A stretch of DNA of 37,567 nucleotides from Prevotellaceae bacterium. Its GTDB lineage: Bacteria; Bacteroidota; Bacteroidia; Bacteroidales; UBA932. How positions within the stretch are numbered: the stretch's first letter is position 1; every line of letters starts with the position of its first letter. The notes beneath the pieces were generated by a model, which had not been told where the DNA came from, did no database searches, and saw only the letters and a list, made by a program, of their open reading frames with translations. Shown in pieces: positions 1 to 8,058 of the stretch. The stretch is taken from NCBI GenBank assembly GCA_031270845.1, contig JAISXF010000001.1, forward strand, positions 1-37,567, read 5' to 3'. The position numbers and the translations under genes were made by a program.

Positions 1-2448
1 AACAATATTCCGCGTGTTCCGCACATTTGCGTAAAAGTGCCGACAGCAGGCGGAAAAACCTTTATCGCCTGCAACGCCATAAAAACCATTTTTGACGCTT
101 TCGACTACGACCGTCCGAAAGCGGTGGTATGGCTTGTGCCGTCGATTACAATTTTGGAACAAACGCTTAAAAACCTGAAAAATCCAGAACACGATTATCG
201 TAAAAAAATCAATTCGCAATTTGCCAATCGTGTGGAAGTGTTTGACAAAGAAACACTTTTGCAGGGCGGAAGTTTCAATTATTCGACAGTAAAAGAGCAG
301 TTGAGTATTTTCGTTTTGAGTTTCGACAGTATACGCACTTCCAACAAAGACGGGCGCAAAGTGTATGAAGAAAACGGCCATTTGCAATCGTTCAAAAATG
401 CGTTTAGCGACGACGATGAAATTTCGTTAATGCGCGTAATGGAATACCTTAATCCTGTGGTAATTGTAGATGAAAGCCACAATGCCGAAAGCAAATTGAG
501 CGAAGATATGCTAAAAACCTTCAATCCGAGTTTTATTTTGGACTTAACGGCAACGCCACGTGAAAAAAGCAACATTATCAGCTTTATTGACGCTCTCGAG
601 CTCAAACGCGAAAATATGGTAAAACTGCCTGTGATAGTGTATAATCACCAAGACAAAACTGAAGTAATCAACTCGGCTTTGCAACTGCAAAAACGCTTGG
701 AATTGCAGGCAAGAGAGGAGGAAAAGAACGGCGGAAAATACATTCGCCCTATTGTACTTTTTCAGGCGCAGCCCAAAAACGGCAAAGATTATGCCAATGC
801 CGAAGAAGAAAAATCAAATGTCCAAAAGTTGAAAGACAAGCTCATTGATCTGAAAATACCTGCGGAACAAATCAAAATAAAAACCGCCAATATCAACGAA
901 ATAAAAGGCGTAGATTTGATGAATAAAACTTGCGAAGTGCGTTACATTATCACAATCAACGCGCTGAAAGAGGGCTGGGACTGTCCGTTTGCCTACATTT
1001 TGGCTTCGCTGGCAGATAAAAGTTCGGCGGTTGATGTTGAGCAGGTTTTAGGAAGAGTGTTGCGACAACCGTATGTTATGCGGCACAATGAGCCGTTGCT
1101 CAATTTGAGCTATGTACTCACGGCTTCGTCAAAATTTCTCGACACTTTGGGCAATATCGTAAAGGGATTAAACAAAGCAGGTTTCAGCGACAAGGATTAC
1201 AAATTGGCAGACAAAACCGAAATGGAAGTCAAAAATCCGACAAATCCACAGCAACCGTTATTCCCTAAAATAGAACAATCGTTAACAGATGATATTACAG
1301 CCGATATTGACGGTGATAGAATTGTTTTGCCGACCGAAACAGAAAGCACAACAGAAACCATTTCGGAAATTGAAAAAACAGCAATAGAACAAAATACGGC
1401 TTTTGAAAAGACCGTTTCCGAAATGGACAAAAATAATACACAAGCAATTCCAAATGAAATTCAATCGCTTATGAAAGTTTACAAAGTAAAAGACATTTTC
1501 GCCGAAACAGCAAAACAAATCGCTTTGCCGCAATTCTTTTTGAAAACGCCCGCAAACGACATTTTCGGCATTCGGGAAGACGAAACGCTTTTGGAAAAAG
1601 AAAATCTTTTGAAAGATTTTTCGTTGAGCAGAGCCGACACAAACATTAATTTCGACAGCGTTTCCGCCGAAATGTACAAGGTCGATTTAGACGAAACAAA
1701 AAAAGAGCACACGCCAAGTTTTCTCAAGCTCGAAGGCACGGTGAAAGAAAGTATTGTGAAATATCTGCTTGACCCGGCAAGAAAAGAAAGTCGGGTAAAG
1801 AATTTTACCAAACGGATTATGGACATTATCGGCAATATGTATCCCATTCCCGACCCTGAAATTAAGAAATACATAAACCGCGTTTTAGACGATTTTACAG
1901 ACGAGCAATTTAACGACTTGGCTAACAACGAATACACTTACATAGACAAAATAAAACTGAAAATAAGAGAGTTATCGGAAAAATTTGCTGAACAGAATTT
2001 CAGAAACTTTTTAGATACCGACAAAGTTTTTATCAAGCCGAGTTATGTTTTGCCCGACAGCATTTCGCCGAGCGACACCGCCAAAGACATTACAAAATCG
2101 CTTTACGAAAAAGAGGGTAAAATCAACGATTTTGAAGAGCGTGTAATCAACGAAGTTGCCAATATGCCAAACATTGCTTTTTGGACACGCAATATTGAAA
2201 ATCGCGGCTTCAGAATTAACGGTTTTATCAATCATTATCCCGACTTTATCATTCAAGCTAAAAGCGGAAAAACGTTTTTATTAGAAACCAAAGGTGATCA
2301 TTTAGATGCTGAGCAGAAAATCCGACTTGGCAACCTTTGGGCAAGCAAAGCAGGTAATCAATTCCGCTATTTTATGGTGTATGACAGGCGGATAGTTGAT
2401 GGTGCTTACACGTTGGCAGATTTTTTGAGAATTGTGCAAGCAATTTGA
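1..2448 (+). CDS. Type III restriction enzyme Res-like subunit, 5'-truncated by the window edge
   Basis: ATP-dependent helicase/nuclease subunit that would translocate on and cut DNA in a restriction-modification system. The frame is open from base 1, so the N-terminus lies outside the window. Numbering from base 1, I see Walker A PTAGGKT (residues 14-20), a DEAH-type box DESH (157-160), motif III TAT (183-185) and a motif VI-like QVLGRVLRQP. The C-terminus carries a PD-(D/E)xK nuclease signature, D748 with E762-T-K764. This order (SF2 helicase, then a C-terminal PD-(D/E)xK nuclease) is that of type III Res proteins. No Mod methyltransferase is visible; it may lie upstream. The gene is clearly more AT-rich than recQ and later genes, which suggests horizontal acquisition. 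A different SF2 helicase-nuclease defence protein is the main alternative. Confidence 0.85.
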   Translation, partial: NNIPRVPHICVKVPTAGGKTFIACNAIKTIFDAFDYDRPKAVVWLVPSITILEQTLKNLKNPEHDYRKKINSQFANRVEVFDKETLLQGGSFNYSTVKEQLSIFVLSFDSIRTSNKDGRKVYEENGHLQSFKNAFSDDDEISLMRVMEYLNPVVIVDESHNAESKLSEDMLKTFNPSFILDLTATPREKSNIISFIDALELKRENMVKLPVIVYNHQDKTEVINSALQLQKRLELQAREEEKNGGKYIRPIVLFQAQPKNGKDYANAEEEKSNVQKLKDKLIDLKIPAEQIKIKTANINEIKGVDLMNKTCEVRYIITINALKEGWDCPFAYILASLADKSSAVDVEQVLGRVLRQPYVMRHNEPLLNLSYVLTASSKFLDTLGNIVKGLNKAGFSDKDYKLADKTEMEVKNPTNPQQPLFPKIEQSLTDDITADIDGDRIVLPTETESTTETISEIEKTAIEQNTAFEKTVSEMDKNNTQAIPNEIQSLMKVYKVKDIFAETAKQIALPQFFLKTPANDIFGIREDETLLEKENLLKDFSLSRADTNINFDSVSAEMYKVDLDETKKEHTPSFLKLEGTVKESIVKYLLDPARKESRVKNFTKRIMDIIGNMYPIPDPEIKKYINRVLDDFTDEQFNDLANNEYTYIDKIKLKIRELSEKFAEQNFRNFLDTDKVFIKPSYVLPDSISPSDTAKDITKSLYEKEGKINDFEERVINEVANMPNIAFWTRNIENRGFRINGFINHYPDFIIQAKSGKTFLLETKGDHLDAEQKIRLGNLWASKAGNQFRYFMVYDRRIVDGAYTLADFLRIVQAI

Positions 2449-2461
2449 AAAGAGGAATTTT

Positions 2462-2527
2462 GCAGTAAATATTATCCCCGAATCTCGTAACATAGAATAC
2501 AAGTCTATGACGCCGCCCCAATATTAA
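2462..2527 (+). pseudogene. Remnant of an AlbA_2 / AAA_4-type ATP-binding protein N-terminus
   Basis: Just after the Res stop, a short open frame reads IIPESRNIEYKS and then runs into unrelated codons and a stop at 2525-2527. The ES-x-x-IEYK-S pattern is the usual beginning of the AlbA_2 (divergent AAA_4) putative DNA-binding domain, which often accompanies restriction genes in Bacteroidota. About 12 residues match before homology ends, and no ATG precedes them (only a TTG at 2432). I read it as a gene cut off by a deletion or rearrangement at about 2507. The match is short and made from memory of the family, so chance similarity is possible. Confidence 0.45.
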
Positions 2528-2661
2528 TTTTTCGTTAAGAATGCGTTTTTTCCTTCAAAACGATAAAAATCGTTTAAAAATAATTTGGTTGCTTTGTAAA
2601 AAGTCCCTATCCTTGCACCCGAAATTTTGGTTCTTTGAAATACAACCCGCCCAATGACGCC

Positions 2662-2784
2662 CGCAACGCGATTATTTACGTCAATAACCGAAATATTGAC
2701 GTAGATAACCGAAATATTGAAGTAGATAATTGGATTATTGAAGTAGATAATTGAAATATTGAAGTAGATAATCGCGTTGCGGAA
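2662..2784. repeat. 21-bp tandem array framed by inverted repeats
   Basis: Five consecutive 21-bp units run from 2680 to 2784 with core GTAGATAA-n-n-GAAATATTGA. Most units also contain the small dyad TCAATA/TATTGA or a relative of it. The array is framed by an 18-bp inverted pair with one mismatch: CGCAACGCGATTATTTAC (2662-2679) and GTAGATAATCGCGTTGCG (2764-2781). The whole block could extrude as a hairpin. The rest of the 2528-2967 gap holds an AT hairpin (2558-2575), a terminator-like hairpin and the recQ promoter. I see no convincing gene in it. Confidence 0.8.
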
Positions 2785-2802
2785 AGCGAAAAAGGTAAAA
2801 AG

Positions 2803-2828
2803 TCCCACAGTTTTGCGGGATTTTTTTT
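2803..2828 (+). terminator. Rho-independent terminator-like hairpin upstream of recQ
   Basis: TCCCACA (2803-2809) can pair with TGCGGGA (2814-2820) with one A-C mismatch and a 4-nt loop, followed directly by eight T residues. It would stop plus-strand transcription coming from the Res gene before recQ. The T run leads into TATCTTTG (2829-2836), which matches the Bacteroidota -7 element, so a promoter may start right after the terminator. That second site is speculative. Confidence 0.55.
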
Positions 2829-2970
2829 ATCTTTGCCCCCGAAAAGAAACAAATTTGTACAAAGTGATGCTAAACCGTCTCTTAATAGCACATAACTAAT
2901 TTATTATAAATTTAGTTTGTGAACTGCGTTCATCATTGCAGCGCGTGGATGGCACCGCACTTTTTTTTTG

Positions 2971-2978
2971 TACATTTG
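2971..2978 (+). promoter_or_regulatory. recQ promoter -7 element (TACATTTG)
   Basis: TACATTTG matches the Bacteroidota TAnnTTTG -7 element. Its end is only 4 bases before the ATG at 2983, so transcription would begin at or next to the start codon and the mRNA would be leaderless or nearly so. No good -33 TTTG is visible at the expected distance. Confidence 0.55.
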
Positions 2979-2982
2979 CAGC

Positions 2983-4890
2983 ATGGATCGATTTCGCAAA
3001 ATATTACAGCAATACTGGGGCTATACCGAATTTCGTGCCCTTCAGGAAGATATTATCCGGCAGGTGTACGAAGGGCATGATGTGCTGGCGCTGATGCCTA
3101 CCGGCGGCGGCAAGTCTGTTACATTTCAGGTGCCGGCGCTGGCAAAGGACGGACTGTGCATCGTAGTAACGCCATTGATTGCGCTGATGAAAGACCAGGT
3201 CGAAAATCTGAAAAAACGGAATATTAAAGCCCTGTCGATTCACTCCGGCATGTCGCCGCACGAAATCGACATCGCCTTCGACAATGCGTCCTACGGGAAT
3301 TATAAATTTCTGTATCTTTCGCCCGAACGGCTCTCTACCGAGCTTTTCCGCGTGCGGGTTCAGAAGATGAACGTCAATCTGTTGGCGGTGGATGAGGCGC
3401 ATTGTATTTCGCAGTGGGGATACGATTTCAGGCCGTCGTATCTTGAAGTGGCCGCCGCCCGTGAATGGCTGCCCGATGTGCCGGTGCTGGCCGTCACGGC
3501 TACGGCGACGCCCGAAGTGGCCGTCGATATTATGGAAAAATTGCGCTTCCGCAAACCTAACCTGATGCAAAAAAGTTTTGAACGGAAAAACCTGATATAT
3601 GTTGTTCGGGAGACGGAAGACAAGAAGGGTCAACTGCTGCGCGTGTGCCGGAATGTGCCGGGCACAGGTATCGTATATGTCCGCAGCCGGCGGAGCGCAC
3701 AGGATATTGCTGTTTCTTTGAATGCGAACGGAGTTACGGCCGAATTTTACCACGCTGGCCTCAGCACTGACGAGCGTACGCGGCGACAGGACAACTGGAA
3801 GCAGAACCGTACGCGGGTAGTCGTATGCACCAATGCCTTCGGGATGGGCATCGACAAGGCCGACGTGCGCTTTGTCGCCCACATGGATTTGCCCGACAGT
3901 ATCGAAGCCTACTTTCAGGAAGCCGGCCGCGGCGGGCGCGACGGGAAAACGGCCTACGCCGTACTGTTTCACAGCAGCGACGACAGGCAGCGGACGACAA
4001 AGCGGCTGCAGACGGCTTTCCCGCCGCTGGAGACCATCAAGGCGATCTATCAGAAACTGTATGCCTTTTATAATATCCCCTACGGCGGCGGCAAGGGTAG
4101 CGTGCACGATTTCGAATTGACGAACTTTGCCCTGCACAGTAAAATCTACTCGACGATCGTCCACAGTGCCTTGCAATGCCTGCAGCGCGAAGGCTACCTC
4201 GAAATTATCGCCGAGCTTGATAATCCGACCCGCATTATAATATTGCTAACCCGCAATGAACTCTACAAGGTGCAGGTAGAAAACGAGCAATTCGATGGTT
4301 TTATAAAACAGCTGTTACGCAGCTATACCGGCCTGTTCAACGGCTATACACCCATCGACGAGCTGTTTCTGGCACACCAGCTGCGGGTGGATGCAGGCAT
4401 TGTCAATGAATATTTAATTAAGCTGTCGCGGATGAAAGTTATCGGCTACATTCCGAAAAAACGTACTTCGCTGCTGCTGTTCTGCGAAGAGCGGCTCGAC
4501 GAAAAAAACGTGTACATTTCCCGCAAACACTACGGAACGCTCAAAAAACGCTGCGAACAACGTATGAGCGCGATGCTCCATTATGCCGAATCGACCGCCA
4601 AATGCCGCAGCCAGCAGCTACTGGCTTATTTCGGGGAAACCGACGCATCCCGTTGCGGGCGCTGCGACGTTTGCCGGGAACGCAATAAACACGATTTAAG
4701 TAAATATGAATTCGACCGGCTGGTCGAACAGTTAAAAAAACTCATCCGCGAAAATACATTTACCGAGATAGAGTGCATACGGGCTACCACCGGCAACCCC
4801 GACACCGCTATCGAAGTGCTGCGCTGGCTAATCGACAACGACCAAGTAATCCATACCGACGAGAATGTGCTGCAGTGGAAGGGGCGATGA
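2983..4890 (+). CDS. recQ: ATP-dependent DNA helicase RecQ
   Basis: 3'-5' DNA helicase used in recombination and replication-fork repair. Numbering from the ATG at 2983 (635 aa), it has Walker A PTGGGKS (39-45), DEAH (137-140) followed by CISQWGYDFRP, the motif III TATAT, and a motif VI region ending QEAGRGGRDG. The zinc-binding cysteines of the RecQ-Ct domain are C541, C558, C561 and C564, although here the RQC-like wing sequence lies before them. No C-terminal HRDC domain is recognisable, so this is a short RecQ form. An in-frame TTG at 2968 would lengthen it by five residues but lies inside the promoter -7 element, so ATG 2983 is preferred. prmC converges from the right. Confidence 0.93.
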   Translation: MDRFRKILQQYWGYTEFRALQEDIIRQVYEGHDVLALMPTGGGKSVTFQVPALAKDGLCIVVTPLIALMKDQVENLKKRNIKALSIHSGMSPHEIDIAFDNASYGNYKFLYLSPERLSTELFRVRVQKMNVNLLAVDEAHCISQWGYDFRPSYLEVAAAREWLPDVPVLAVTATATPEVAVDIMEKLRFRKPNLMQKSFERKNLIYVVRETEDKKGQLLRVCRNVPGTGIVYVRSRRSAQDIAVSLNANGVTAEFYHAGLSTDERTRRQDNWKQNRTRVVVCTNAFGMGIDKADVRFVAHMDLPDSIEAYFQEAGRGGRDGKTAYAVLFHSSDDRQRTTKRLQTAFPPLETIKAIYQKLYAFYNIPYGGGKGSVHDFELTNFALHSKIYSTIVHSALQCLQREGYLEIIAELDNPTRIIILLTRNELYKVQVENEQFDGFIKQLLRSYTGLFNGYTPIDELFLAHQLRVDAGIVNEYLIKLSRMKVIGYIPKKRTSLLLFCEERLDEKNVYISRKHYGTLKKRCEQRMSAMLHYAESTAKCRSQQLLAYFGETDASRCGRCDVCRERNKHDLSKYEFDRLVEQLKKLIRENTFTEIECIRATTGNPDTAIEVLRWLIDNDQVIHTDENVLQWKGR

Positions 4891-4953
4891 ACGATGAATG
4901 CCTGCAGCGGATGTCTGAACTGTGATGTATATGAAATGACTCTCTATGCTCAT

Positions 4954-5811
4954 TCAATGCTCAACGCTTATCATTCGGTCTCTCCCGTTGATGTCTTTGC
5001 GCAGTTCGATGTTCGTAAATCCGCAGCTGGCAAAGAGGGCTTTGGTTTCGTTGCCCAAAGCTTCGTTGATTTCCATGAATATCATCCCTCCGGCGCGTAG
5101 ATACTGCCTGGCGAAGCCGGCTATGGCACGGTAGAAAATCAGCGGGTCGCTGTCATCGACAAACAGGGCTTCGGACGGTTCGTAGCGCAATATACTGGGG
5201 GACATCTGCGCCTTTTCGCTTTGGCGGACGTAGGGTGGGTTGCATATGATGCAATCAACTTGCCAGTCGAATGCTGGCTCTGCAAGCAAATCATACCGAA
5301 AGACACGGACGGCCACGCCGTTCCGTTCCGCATTTCGCTGCGCAACTGCCAGCGCGGCAGGTGAAATATCACACGCATGTACATCGGCAGCGGGCAGCAG
5401 GCCGGCTAAGGCCACCGCGATACAGCCGCTGCCGGTACAAATATCCAGTATGTTCGGTGTGCTGCCAACCACCACGGCCGGCTGAAAACGGCTAACCACC
5501 CACCGCACCAGCTCTTCCGTTTCGGGACGGGGGATAAGAACCGCTTCGTTGACGGCTATCGGAAAACCGCAGAACAGCGCTTCGCCGGTGATATATTGCA
5601 GGGGCTTGTGCCTGCGCAATGCGGCTATGCCCTCCTGTATGCGGGCTGCGGCTGCGTCGGTAAGTTCCGTATCGGGAAAGGCGTACAGGTGCGTGCGTGA
5701 AAGGCCGGCAAAGTGCGACAACAAGTCGTACGACAGCGCCCGCGCTTCGGCAACACTATAGACCGGCTGCAGTTTCCGAACGCATTGCCGGTAAAGGGTC
5801 GCCACGGTCAT
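4954..5811 (-). CDS. prmC: Peptide chain release factor N5-glutamine methyltransferase PrmC/HemK
   Basis: Methylates the glutamine of the GGQ motif in release factors RF1 and RF2, using S-adenosylmethionine. The 285-aa protein has the expected family length. An N-terminal helical domain is followed by IPRPETE (93-99), the SAM-binding loop DICTGSG (123-129) and the catalytic NPPY (191-194). Its start lies 12 bp from the stop of the upstream minus-strand gene (5824-8010), so it is probably the last gene of that operon. In other genomes prmC often sits beside prfA; here it follows envelope genes. The 63-bp gap to the convergent recQ shows no clear terminator. Confidence 0.95.
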   Translation of the reverse strand: MTVATLYRQCVRKLQPVYSVAEARALSYDLLSHFAGLSRTHLYAFPDTELTDAAAARIQEGIAALRRHKPLQYITGEALFCGFPIAVNEAVLIPRPETEELVRWVVSRFQPAVVVGSTPNILDICTGSGCIAVALAGLLPAADVHACDISPAALAVAQRNAERNGVAVRVFRYDLLAEPAFDWQVDCIICNPPYVRQSEKAQMSPSILRYEPSEALFVDDSDPLIFYRAIAGFARQYLRAGGMIFMEINEALGNETKALFASCGFTNIELRKDINGRDRMISVEH

Positions 5812-5823
5812 CGGACGGGACGC

Positions 5824-8010
5824 CTAATACTGGTAAACCACCTCGTTGTCGGCAGAGATAATCTGGTAGAACGACCGGTTCGTCTCTTCGAAGAAGCCGT
5901 CGTTCGAGGCGCGTACGGCAATCATATCAACATATTCGTTATTGATTTTGGATACCAACAGCGGATAATAGGAGAAGTTGGCTTCAAAGCGCTTTAGCGC
6001 AAGCCATTTCCCGTCGGGGTTGAGGGTGTAGGCGAATGCGCTGATTTTATTGTCGCCGGCCGATACCCGACGGCCTTCGGCGTCGGTAATGGTGTTGTAG
6101 GAGCCATAGACATAAAAGCGGTCGTTGGTTTTGATGATGTTCGAAAGGTAGCCGATAAACGACAGCTCGCCCGACCACGCAACCGCCAAATCGCTCTTCA
6201 GCTTATAAATCTTCATCGGGTCGCTGCTGAGGGCGTAGGGCATGAACGACGTGCCCTTGAAGGCAACTAAGAAGGTTTCGCCGATGTCGTCGTACAGCAG
6301 TTTGCGAGGTACGGTGGCCGATGGCAGTCCGGCATTCTTTTTCACGTTCCCGCCGGCGTCGAGCAGATAGACATGGTTAGTCAATTCGTCTTTGCCTTCG
6401 GCGTTTTTGGCGACGGCGGTTACCACAACCGCCAGCCCGTTGTCGGCGCCGGCGCTCAGCAGGCCGTGGCTCTTTCCGTTGTGCTTATCGAATATGGTCA
6501 GCCATTCGACCTCCGTGGCCTCGCTGTTGAGCAGTGCGGCAAAGGCCTGTATTTCCTCCGGTGATTTGGCATACGAGCCGGCGATGAACACTTTTTTGTT
6601 GGCCAGCACCGTTTTAGCATGTATATAATACCCCTGCCTGCCTACCCTGTTGGGCAACACGACAGCAGTAAACAGCGGTTCATCGCGATAGCGGATGGTT
6701 CGCACCTCGTCGGTCAGGAAGGCGTTATAGACGTTGTTCTTGTAGGCGTCGAGGGCTGCGCGCAGCAGGTTGTTGTTGTTTTTCGCTTCGCTTTCGAGGT
6801 AGGTTTTAAAACCGGCCAGTCCTTTATAATTGACGGCAAAGAAGGTGTTGTATTTGGCGATGGCATCCGGTACGGCGCGGGCTTCCGTGAGGCGAAGGGC
6901 GGTGTCGAGCTGCTGTTTATGGTGAATTAAATCAAAATAATAGTTGTTCGACCGTGCGAAGGGATTCGCAGTATAAAGATTTTTATCGGTTATGTTATCG
7001 GCATTATGGTACAGAAAGCGAATTTTTTCCTCCTGATACTTCAGCAGGGGCGCAGTAACGGCATTGAAATCGTATTGATAAATCTTATTCAGCAGCACCG
7101 CATCGACGGCGTAGTCGGGTGAAAGACCTGCCTTGTCGGCACGCTTGAGCCTGGTGATATGGCCAAGGTTGGCCTTATGCACCTCATCAACCTGCTTGTA
7201 TAGGAACGCGACCTCGTCGTTAAGTACGCTTCGGAAGGCATTGACCCACGACGAAAAGTCCCACAGCACCGCCTCTTTCGCGATGAAATTGGCCGGCACT
7301 ATCCCATGCAGCCGGTACACCGTTATCGGCGCAAGCGAGTAGTTAATTTTATACCCCGACATCGGGTAGGCCTCCAGCGACGCCTTCAGGCTGTCAATAT
7401 TTTCGAGTGTCGCTTCAAAGTCGGCCTGGAGCGTGGCGAGGTTCTGTTTGAGCGTCGCATTGGCCAAGAAGTACAGGTCGTTGAGGCGGGGGTTCTGCCG
7501 GTTGATTTCGCCGAATGTCTCAATACAGGCGTTGTATTTATGCGTCCCCTGGGTAAGAAATCGCATGTTCTGGTCGAAATGCTTACTGAACTCAACCACC
7601 TCAGCGACATGGTTTTTGATGTCCTGCTTAATATTCTCATACGTCCGCTCGCCGGGCGTGGCCTGGTAATACTGCCCGTTGGTTCGCGCCTCACGGGCAT
7701 TGAAATAATGCAGCGCCAGCGACAGGTACGTCCGCGCATCGGCGATACACTGCGCCGTGTTCTGGGCTTGCATGAAGGGGTCGTACTGGCGCATCATGCG
7801 CTTTGCTATCAGTCCCATCTGGTAGTAGCCATTGACATTGACAAAGTCCTTCGACGTGGTAACCGACTGGTAAACAAAAAGGGTCTGGAAGGCTTCGTAG
7901 TCCTTCATGTTCTGAATCGACTCATACACCTTCTTATAACTGGGCTGCCCGGCGGCAGAAAGCGGGAGCAGCGGCAGGATAAGCAGAAAAACAGTTAATT
8001 TCCGTATCAT
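5824..8010 (-). CDS. Secreted protein of unknown function, helical N-half and probable beta-propeller C-half
   Basis: I do not recognise this family. From ATG 8010 the product is 728 aa with a clear signal peptide (MIRKLTVFLLILPLLPLSAAG, ending near residue 21). An upstream ATG at 8055 would add 15 residues before the signal peptide and is less likely. Residues up to about 450 look alpha-helical, with many Tyr, Asn and Leu and a TPR-like feel. The remainder alternates short hydrophobic strands and glycine turns, as in a beta-propeller (for example KVFIAGSYA and RFYVYGSYN). It lies just downstream of the OmpA-family gene on the same strand, so the two are probably co-transcribed and both act in the envelope. 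Confidence 0.75.
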   Translation of the reverse strand: MIRKLTVFLLILPLLPLSAAGQPSYKKVYESIQNMKDYEAFQTLFVYQSVTTSKDFVNVNGYYQMGLIAKRMMRQYDPFMQAQNTAQCIADARTYLSLALHYFNAREARTNGQYYQATPGERTYENIKQDIKNHVAEVVEFSKHFDQNMRFLTQGTHKYNACIETFGEINRQNPRLNDLYFLANATLKQNLATLQADFEATLENIDSLKASLEAYPMSGYKINYSLAPITVYRLHGIVPANFIAKEAVLWDFSSWVNAFRSVLNDEVAFLYKQVDEVHKANLGHITRLKRADKAGLSPDYAVDAVLLNKIYQYDFNAVTAPLLKYQEEKIRFLYHNADNITDKNLYTANPFARSNNYYFDLIHHKQQLDTALRLTEARAVPDAIAKYNTFFAVNYKGLAGFKTYLESEAKNNNNLLRAALDAYKNNVYNAFLTDEVRTIRYRDEPLFTAVVLPNRVGRQGYYIHAKTVLANKKVFIAGSYAKSPEEIQAFAALLNSEATEVEWLTIFDKHNGKSHGLLSAGADNGLAVVVTAVAKNAEGKDELTNHVYLLDAGGNVKKNAGLPSATVPRKLLYDDIGETFLVAFKGTSFMPYALSSDPMKIYKLKSDLAVAWSGELSFIGYLSNIIKTNDRFYVYGSYNTITDAEGRRVSAGDNKISAFAYTLNPDGKWLALKRFEANFSYYPLLVSKINNEYVDMIAVRASNDGFFEETNRSFYQIISADNEVVYQY

Positions 8011-8058
8011 AATTGGTTCTGTATTAAAAAATGGTTTCGGGGGATAAAGGTTCATTGG

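Noticed and set aside
2524-2891. Small minus-strand frames over the 21-bp array near recQ
   Set aside because: Low-complexity IIYFNIS-type repeats come from the array itself; no start signal or promoter supports them.
3004-4176. 390-aa minus-strand frame opposite recQ
   Set aside because: It is a shadow of recQ; the recQ motifs establish the plus strand as coding.
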